20,516 bases of DNA, from assembly GCA_023257495.1 (NCBI GenBank), contig JALRCC010000065.1, positions 1 to 20,516 of the forward strand. The letters are read 5' to 3'. This document shows, in pieces, positions 15,606 to 20,516 of the stretch. Position numbers and translations under genes: made by a program. The notes beneath the pieces are model-generated. The model was given only the letters and a program-made list of their open reading frames with translations. It ran no database searches and was not told where the DNA came from. This stretch comes from Rugosibacter sp. (GTDB taxonomy: Bacteria; Pseudomonadota; Gammaproteobacteria; Burkholderiales; Rhodocyclaceae). The stretch's first letter is position 1. Every line of letters starts with the position of its first letter.

Positions 15606-16195
15606 TGCAAAAACTGGTCCTTGCTTCGGGCAATTCGGGCAAATTGCGCGAGTTCGCCGAGTTACTCGCGCCGCTGAATTTTCAACTGGTACCGCAAGCG
15701 GATTTTGCCGTGCCCGAAGCCGATGAGCCGCATCCCTCCTTCATCGAGAATGCACTGGCCAAGGCACGTCACGCCGCGCGGCTCACCGGCCTGCCCGCGC
15801 TGGCCGATGATTCCGGCCTGGTGGTGCCTGCGCTGGGCGGCGCACCCGGCGTACATTCGGCGCGCTATGCGGGCGAACCGAAAGATGATGCGCGTAACAA
15901 CCAGAAGCTCGTTGCGGCACTGACTAACGCCACTGACCGGCGCGCGCATTATGTCGCCGTACTGGTGCTGGTGCGCCATGCCGATGACCCACAACCGCTG
16001 ATCGGCGAAGGCGAATGGCATGGCGAGATCATCGCCACACCACGCGGCAATGGCGGCTTTGGCTACGATCCACATTTTCTGCTGCCGGATTTACAACGCA
16101 CCGCTGCCGAGCTGGAGGCGGCAGAAAAAAACCGCCGCTCGCATCGCGGCCAGGCGCTGGCGCACCTCATTGCCAAGCTGAAACATGGCACCTGA
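15605..16195 (+). CDS. rdgB: Non-canonical purine NTP pyrophosphatase (dITP/XTP pyrophosphatase)
   Basis: The 196-residue cytoplasmic enzyme of the Ham1/RdgB family hydrolyses dITP, ITP and XTP to monophosphates, keeping deaminated purines out of DNA and RNA. Seen: LASGNSGKLREF (substrate-binding S/N/K motif, 7-18), HPSFIENALAKAR, ALADDSGL (catalytic Asp pair 68-69), GAPGVHSARYAG and NGGFGYDPHF. The start is the ATG at 15605, whose A is the last base of the rph TGA (TGATG), a layout that suggests translational coupling. The 3' end overlaps the hemW start by 11 bp. Confidence 0.96.
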   Translation: MQKLVLASGNSGKLREFAELLAPLNFQLVPQADFAVPEADEPHPSFIENALAKARHAARLTGLPALADDSGLVVPALGGAPGVHSARYAGEPKDDARNNQKLVAALTNATDRRAHYVAVLVLVRHADDPQPLIGEGEWHGEIIATPRGNGGFGYDPHFLLPDLQRTAAELEAAEKNRRSHRGQALAHLIAKLKHGT

Positions 16196-17423
16196 ACGTC
16201 GCACGATCCCCCTGGTCGCCGTCTCATCAGCACCGACTTTTCATCAAGCGTCGAACAAGGTCACCGCTTCGGGCCTTGTCGCACCGCCGCCGCTGGCGCT
16301 GTATGTGCACTGGCCGTGGTGCGTCAAGAAGTGCCCTTACTGCGACTTCAATTCGCACGAAGCCAGGGCGGACATTGACGAAACGGCTTATCTGGCCGCG
16401 CTGATTGCCGACCTCGAAGCCGCGCTGCCGCAGATATGGAACCGCCCCATCATCAGCATCTTCATCGGCGGTGGCACGCCCAGCCTGATGAGCGCACACA
16501 CGGCGGATGCCTTGCTCTCCGCCATCCGCATGCGCCTGCCCTTGCAACCGGAAGCGGAAATCACGCTGGAAGCCAACCCCGGCACTGCCGAGGCTGCGAA
16601 GTTCAAGGCCTTTCGCGAGGCGGGTGTCAATCGGCTCTCGCTGGGCATTCAAAGTTTTAGTGATCAAAAACTCCAGGCACTGGGGCGCATTCACGATAGC
16701 CGCGAAGCGCGCCTAGCGATTGATCTGGCACTGACGCATTTTGCCCGCGTCAACATTGACCTCATGTATGCCTTACCGCAGCAAAGCCTCACTGACGCCG
16801 AGCACGACATCGACACGGCGATCGCCAGTGGCACAAGCCACCTCTCGGCCTATCACCTGACGCTAGAACCAAACACACCATTTCATCACGCGCCGCCGCC
16901 GCTGCCGGATGACGACATTGCTGCCGACATGCAGGAGATGGTTGAAGCAAAACTTGCCACCGCAGGTTTCATCCACTATGAAACCTCGGCCTTTGCCAAG
17001 CCGGGTGAGCAATGCCGCCACAACCTCAACTACTGGGCATTTGGCGATTATCTGGGCATCGGCGCGGGCGCGCATTCCAAGCTATCCAATCACGCCGAAA
17101 TCTGGCGCGAGGCGCGTCATCGCCATCCACGCGCGTATCTGCAAGCCGCGGGCGCGGGGCACGGTAATTTCATCAGCACGCGGCAAACGATCAGCGCCGC
17201 TGATCTGCCCGGCGAATTCATGATGAATGCGCTGCGCTTAACCGACGGCTTCCCGCTGCGCTTGTTCGCCGAACGCACCGGCTTGCCCCTGACGGCTATT
17301 GAAAAGTCGGCGCTGGCAGCACGGCGCGACGGGCTGCTGGATATGCAGGGAGACACCCTGCGACCAACGCAGCAGGGACAACGCTTTCTTAATCAGCTAC
17401 TGGCGCGATTTCTGGCTGACTGA
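16185..17423 (+). CDS. hemW: Heme chaperone HemW (HemN-like radical SAM protein)
   Basis: The 412-residue cytoplasmic radical SAM protein was often annotated as oxygen-independent coproporphyrinogen oxidase. Seen: the iron-sulfur motif WCVKKCPYC (C46, C50, C53), FIGGGTPS (93-100) for SAM binding, LEANPGT, GVNRLSLGIQSF, DLMYALPQQ and the HemW-specific HNLNYW (H279, N280, Y283, W284) implicated in heme binding. That HNxxYW motif favours HemW over true HemN. The first 35 residues are an extension of low conservation; a later start is possible but the rdgB overlap supports 16185. The stop lies 4 bp from the end of the convergent corA gene. Confidence 0.94.
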   Translation: MAPERRTIPLVAVSSAPTFHQASNKVTASGLVAPPPLALYVHWPWCVKKCPYCDFNSHEARADIDETAYLAALIADLEAALPQIWNRPIISIFIGGGTPSLMSAHTADALLSAIRMRLPLQPEAEITLEANPGTAEAAKFKAFREAGVNRLSLGIQSFSDQKLQALGRIHDSREARLAIDLALTHFARVNIDLMYALPQQSLTDAEHDIDTAIASGTSHLSAYHLTLEPNTPFHHAPPPLPDDDIAADMQEMVEAKLATAGFIHYETSAFAKPGEQCRHNLNYWAFGDYLGIGAGAHSKLSNHAEIWREARHRHPRAYLQAAGAGHGNFISTRQTISAADLPGEFMMNALRLTDGFPLRLFAERTGLPLTAIEKSALAARRDGLLDMQGDTLRPTQQGQRFLNQLLARFLAD

Positions 17424-17427
17424 TTTT

Positions 17428-18393
17428 CTATAGCCAGCCCATGCGTCGGAAGCGGTAGAACAACGACGTACACGCAATGGCAATGACTGCCAGTGCCGCC
17501 GGATAGCCATAATCCCATTGCAGCTCTGGCATGCGCTTGAAATTCATGCCCCAGATGCCAGCAAATGCGGTCGCCACAGCAAAAATACCCGCCCAGGCAG
17601 CAAGCCGCTTGCCCACTTCACTTTGATCGATGGCCACCGACGACAGGCTGACCTGAATCGCCGTACCGATGGTGTCGCGAACCCCATCCAGGCTGGCATT
17701 GATGCGTGCCAAGTGGTCATACACATCGCGAAAATAATCACGGCTGTTGGCGCAAACCGGCGGCACGCGGCCACTGGTCAACTTGCCCACGGCCTCCAGC
17801 AACGGCATCACCGCATGCTTGAGCGTCAAGGTTTGGCGTTTGACTTCATACAATCGTTCAATATTCGAGCGCGCCGCACCCTTGCTGAAAATTTTCTCCT
17901 CGATCGCTTCCAGCTCCGATTCAATGTATTCAATGAGCGGAAAATAACGATCAACAACCGCATCCATCAAGGCATACAGCACAAATCCCGAACCCTGACT
18001 CAGCAAGGCAGGCTCACGCTCGCACCGATCACGCACACCCAGCAACCCCTGGCTGCTACGGTTGCGTACTGACAAAATGAAGTTATGGCCGACAAAAACA
18101 TCCAGCTCGCCAATTGAAATTTCGCCATCCACCAGCTCCAGGGTATGCAATACAGCAAATAAGGTTTCGCCATATTCTTCGATCTTTGGTCGCTGATGGC
18201 CGTTGTGCGCATCCTCAACGGCCAGAGGATGCAGCGAAAACTCCTCGCGCATCTTTTCCAGCTCGGCAGGGGTCGCATCGCGCAACGCCACCCAAACAAA
18301 GCAATCTGGCCGTTGCAGATAATCGCTGATCGTTTCAATATTCAAATCAGCAAGTTTTTTGCCTTCGCGGTAAACAACGCAATTGATCAGCAT
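17428..18393 (-). CDS. corA: CorA-family magnesium/cobalt transporter
   Basis: The 321-residue inner-membrane channel for Mg2+ (and Co2+/Ni2+) forms pentamers. A large cytoplasmic N-terminal domain (1-260) contains HPLAVEDAHNGHQRPKIEEY, typical of CorA. Two C-terminal helices follow (about 262-283 and 296-313), with the selectivity signature GMN (282-284) in IWGMNFKRMPEL between them and a basic tail FRRMGWL in the cytoplasm. The frame is open for 32 more codons upstream, but MLINCVVYREGKKLAD is the usual N-terminus, and a GGAG 6 bases ahead supports 18393. ATGs at 18405, 18423 and TTG-type extension to 18489 are less likely. No magnesium riboswitch is evident in the 198 bp upstream. Confidence 0.93.
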   Translation of the reverse strand: MLINCVVYREGKKLADLNIETISDYLQRPDCFVWVALRDATPAELEKMREEFSLHPLAVEDAHNGHQRPKIEEYGETLFAVLHTLELVDGEISIGELDVFVGHNFILSVRNRSSQGLLGVRDRCEREPALLSQGSGFVLYALMDAVVDRYFPLIEYIESELEAIEEKIFSKGAARSNIERLYEVKRQTLTLKHAVMPLLEAVGKLTSGRVPPVCANSRDYFRDVYDHLARINASLDGVRDTIGTAIQVSLSSVAIDQSEVGKRLAAWAGIFAVATAFAGIWGMNFKRMPELQWDYGYPAALAVIAIACTSLFYRFRRMGWL

Positions 18394-18399
18394 ACGTGG

Positions 18400-18403
18400 C
18401 TCC
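18400..18403 (-). promoter_or_regulatory. Ribosome binding site deciding the corA start
   Basis: On the minus strand this reads GGAG, separated by CCACGT from the ATG at 18393. It is the best Shine-Dalgarno match among the candidate corA starts and coincides with the start expected from family length. Confidence 0.65.
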
Positions 18404-18579
18404 ATGAATTCGCCGCCCACCATCACCCGATGGACAATCAGCTCATCCCCATTGTGCAGTCTTTTGATTCTTCCAGGAAAAAGGAGCACCTGTGTCTTTT
18501 CAGCCTTGTTTTCATGGCATGGTGCGCCATCAACAGCCGAAAGATTAAGATACGATCATTATTTTCTTGCCCCGGCAAA

Positions 18580-18586
18580 AAGGAGG
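18580..18586 (+). promoter_or_regulatory. Strong ribosome binding site of the small secreted protein gene
   Basis: AAGGAGG, a full-length Shine-Dalgarno match, lies 5 bases before the ATG at 18592. It argues that the short downstream frame is a real gene and fixes its start against longer open-frame alternatives. Confidence 0.75.
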
Positions 18587-18591
18587 CTCAT

Positions 18592-18996
18592 ATGTTGCAT
18601 CGTAAATCTTTCAGTGTCACCGCCGTGTTGGCAAACATCGCATGGGGCGTCGCGCTGGTCGCGGCATCAGCACTCGTCCCGACAAGGATCTGCGCAGCCG
18701 CACCGGCTACCGTTGTACCCACCGTACAAACCAACCCATCCCTTCCGCTCGGAACAATGCCAAAGTTTCCGCCACGGCGTGCGCCACTTGCCCCACCGGC
18801 TGTCAATGACGTCAGTCGGGCTTATGCATTCCGCACACAACTACTCGGCAGCCCGCAGTGTCAGCGCTTTGCCACAGAATCCGATAGCGTTTTTTTGGAT
18901 GGCACACTCGATGACGCACAAAAAACCGCCAAGCTCAAAGCCCTCGGTGCAGAAGCCAAGGCAAGCGATTGCCTCACACCATCTGCCGCCTATTAA
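18592..18996 (+). CDS. Small secreted protein of unknown function
   Basis: The 134-residue protein is not recognised. Residues 1-37 look like a Sec signal peptide (MLHRK, hydrophobic core to about 29, ICAAA cleavage region); there is no proper lipobox, so a soluble periplasmic or secreted protein is expected. A Pro-rich linker (about 43-72, including PKFPPRRAPLAPPAV) leads to a short C-terminal region (73-134) with two cysteines, C90 and C127, that could form a disulfide. An exceptionally good ribosome binding site precedes it. It is divergent from corA (198 bp apart) and convergent with trmB (34 bp), so it is probably transcribed alone. No function can be inferred from neighbours. Confidence 0.75.
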   Translation: MLHRKSFSVTAVLANIAWGVALVAASALVPTRICAAAPATVVPTVQTNPSLPLGTMPKFPPRRAPLAPPAVNDVSRAYAFRTQLLGSPQCQRFATESDSVFLDGTLDDAQKTAKLKALGAEAKASDCLTPSAAY

Positions 18997-19030
18997 TTTA
19001 ATTAAGCGAGCACGTTTGCAATGCAAAGAC

Positions 19031-19807
19031 TTAGGCTACACGACGAAAAATAACGTCCCATACACCATGACCTAGCCGTAAGCCACGCGTCTCAAATTTG
19101 GTTTGCGGCCGATAGCTGGGACGTGGGGCGTAATTAATCGCTGTATTTTTTAGCAAGGGCTCGGCACCCAGCACGGCTAACATTTGTTCAGCATATTCCT
19201 GCCAATCGGTTGCGCAGTGAATATAGCCCCCCGGCACTAAGCGCTGGACAAGTTCATGCACAAATGGCGGCTGAATCAAACGCCGCTTTTGTTGACGCTT
19301 TTTCGGCCATGGGTCAGGGAAGAACACATGAATACCCGCCAGAGATTGCAATGGAATCATGTCACGCACGATCTCTACCGCATCGTGCTGAATGATGCGC
19401 AGGTTATTGAGCCCGCGAGTGTCAATTTCTTTGAGCAAGCTGCCCACGCCAGGCGTGTGAACTTCGATACCGATGTAATCATTCTGCGGATGGTTTGCAG
19501 CAATCAAAGCCGTGGTCTCACCCATGCCGCAACCGATCTCAAGGATTTTTGGCGCAGTCAGGCGGGCTGGACCGAACACTGTGGCCAAGTCCAATGGCAA
19601 TGCCTTATACGGAACACCCCAGCGTGGCATGCCGTCTTCATGAAACCGCCGTTGCGCAGCAGAAACACGTCCCTGGCGCAAGACAAAACTACGAATATGC
19701 GGCATTGCCAATGCTTGGCCAGATGGGTCTACCAAATGATCGCTGACCTTGTCGTTGCCTTCCGGTGATTCATCAGTAGCGGAAAGGCGCGCGGGATTCG
19801 GGTGCAT
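19031..19807 (-). CDS. trmB: tRNA (guanine-N7-)-methyltransferase
   Basis: The 258-residue SAM-dependent enzyme makes m7G46 in the tRNA variable loop. Seen: [17 protein letters not shown] near 37-53 as in betaproteobacterial TrmB, the SAM motif [11 protein letters not shown] (89-99), [11 protein letters not shown], the family hallmark [18 protein letters not shown] (162-179) and [16 protein letters not shown] near the end. The first 35 residues are poorly conserved. Starts considered: ATG 19807 (chosen), TTG 19846 and ATG 19705. With 19807 the gene overlaps the end of the upstream frame by 35 bp, suggesting cotranscription. Confidence 0.93.
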   Translation of the reverse strand: MHPNPARLSATDESPEGNDKVSDHLVDPSGQALAMPHIRSFVLRQGRVSAAQRRFHEDGMPRWGVPYKALPLDLATVFGPARLTAPKILEIGCGMGETTALIAANHPQNDYIGIEVHTPGVGSLLKEIDTRGLNNLRIIQHDAVEIVRDMIPLQSLAGIHVFFPDPWPKKRQQKRRLIQPPFVHELVQRLVPGGYIHCATDWQEYAEQMLAVLGAEPLLKNTAINYAPRPSYRPQTKFETRGLRLGHGVWDVIFRRVA

Positions 19808-20516
19808 GGTTAGATGGATTCTCAATGGGGTTATTCGATGTAACAACAGGTTCAGTAATGATGAGCGATCCAGCGTTTACATCAACACTCGCGTTGTCCG
19901 TTTTATTTGCATCAGGGGCAGCAGGCTTTTCAGGCATTGCCTGTTGCGTCTGTTCTGTTACACCCTGTGGTTGTTTGCCAGCCTTGGCCTCAATAGCCCC
20001 GGCATTGTCTGATGCGGCTGAACCTTTGGCAGGCAAGGCTTCGGCAGGCATGGAGATTTCGCCGGAAATGACTTGCATGGCAATATCAGGCTGCTTGGCA
20101 AGCAATGTAGTCAAATCGTAACGCGGACTTTTTAGGGCTTGTGGCAGGCTGGCACAAGCGGCATTGAGTTCAAATTCACTTAACGGTTGATCAATCACGG
20201 TTTTAAGCTTTAAGGCTTGCGCCACATCAGCCCACGTCGCTTGACTTGCTTGTGCCTCAAAATAATACGCCGCCAAGTCGTGCATTACCTGTACCACGGC
20301 ATTGGCTTGCTTTTCATGCCAAGCCAAAAAAGCGGGCTGCACAAGCTTTACCTGTTCGGGAAAAGCCACACACCGAGCCGTCAATAACGAGATGCCATGC
20401 GCCAATCCAAACAATCGTTGGCGCAGCAAAATATCGGGCTTGTCAAACGCATAGCCTGCCCGCCGGGTATTTGCGTGCAATGGCTCCTGGGCAGCATTTG
20501 CCTCCTTCGATGTTTC
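19773..20516 (-). CDS. Unrecognised protein, 5' end beyond the window
   Basis: 247 residues are visible and the frame is open to the window edge. The first half is mostly helical and includes [18 protein letters not shown] and [26 protein letters not shown], then a Leu/Ala-rich part. The last 100 residues are low-complexity, rich in Ala, Pro, Glu, Asn and Thr, ending [13 protein letters not shown] do not recognise a family; whether there is a signal peptide cannot be seen. An in-frame TTG at 20480 could be a start, but the open frame upstream makes a start beyond the window more likely. It ends inside the trmB start region and is probably cotranscribed with trmB. Confidence 0.6.
   Translation of the reverse strand, partial: ETSKEANAAQEPLHANTRRAGYAFDKPDILLRQRLFGLAHGISLLTARCVAFPEQVKLVQPAFLAWHEKQANAVVQVMHDLAAYYFEAQASQATWADVAQALKLKTVIDQPLSEFELNAACASLPQALKSPRYDLTTLLAKQPDIAMQVISGEISMPAEALPAKGSAASDNAGAIEAKAGKQPQGVTEQTQQAMPEKPAAPDANKTDNASVDVNAGSLIITEPVVTSNNPIENPSNHAPESRAPFRY

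Noticed and set aside
19015..19027. TTTGC/GCAAA inverted repeat between the secreted protein gene and trmB as a bidirectional terminator
   Set aside because: A 5-bp AT-rich stem with no T-run on either side is too weak to call.
20384..20497. Minus-strand ATG at 20497 with an AAGGAGG just upstream, giving a 38-residue frame
   Set aside because: It is out of frame with the long coding frame, stops after 38 codons, and the spacer is only 3 bases. It is probably chance; a frameshift in the larger gene is possible but unsupported without the upstream sequence.

Overview
The window looks like chromosomal DNA of a betaproteobacterium, probably in the Nitrosomonadales/Burkholderiales range. The evidence is the DUF3460 gene next to a bifunctional RelA/SpoT gene, the gmk-rpoZ-relA/spoT order, the rph-rdgB-hemW order beside a yicC/kinase pair, and moderately high GC with dense coding. 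I cannot name the genus. No rRNA, tRNA, CRISPR array, transposase or phage gene was seen.

Left part (1-5.7 kb). The window opens inside a 5'-truncated mltB-type lytic transglycosylase gene, followed by an MFS transporter. Convergent to the transporter is a minus-strand group gmk - rpoZ - relA/spoT - DUF3460: guanylate kinase, RNA polymerase omega, (p)ppGpp synthetase/hydrolase and a small conserved protein. This links GTP/GDP supply, the alarmone and one of its RNA polymerase binding partners.

Middle part (5.8-12.9 kb), accessory. A plus-strand four-gene cluster looks like a copper acquisition locus: a DUF2946 protein with a His/Cys cluster, an outer-membrane barrel protein with a CxxxxC at its mature N-terminus, a periplasmic PCu(A)C copper chaperone with a perfect H-x10-M-x21-H-x-M site, and a TonB-dependent receptor. 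The receptor carries both halves (CxxxM and HxM) of the copper site known from Pseudomonas OprC. A 306-bp spacer with a long imperfect inverted repeat follows, then a diguanylate cyclase gene. On the minus strand lie an NtaA/DszA-type flavin monooxygenase gene and, 25 bp upstream of it, yicC.

Right part (13.8-20.5 kb). A plus-strand run holds a Ser/Thr kinase, rph, rdgB and hemW with very tight spacing, including a TGATG start/stop overlap. It meets corA (minus) tail to tail with a 4-bp gap. A small secreted protein of unknown function (plus) converges on trmB (minus). Upstream of trmB, and overlapping it by 35 bp, is an unrecognised gene cut by the window end.

The most interesting points are the copper cluster with its recognisable metal-binding residues, and the layout. 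yicC and gmk, usually adjacent in this group, lie on the same strand but are separated by about 7 kb of accessory genes. The phosphatase gene that often accompanies the kinase is missing.
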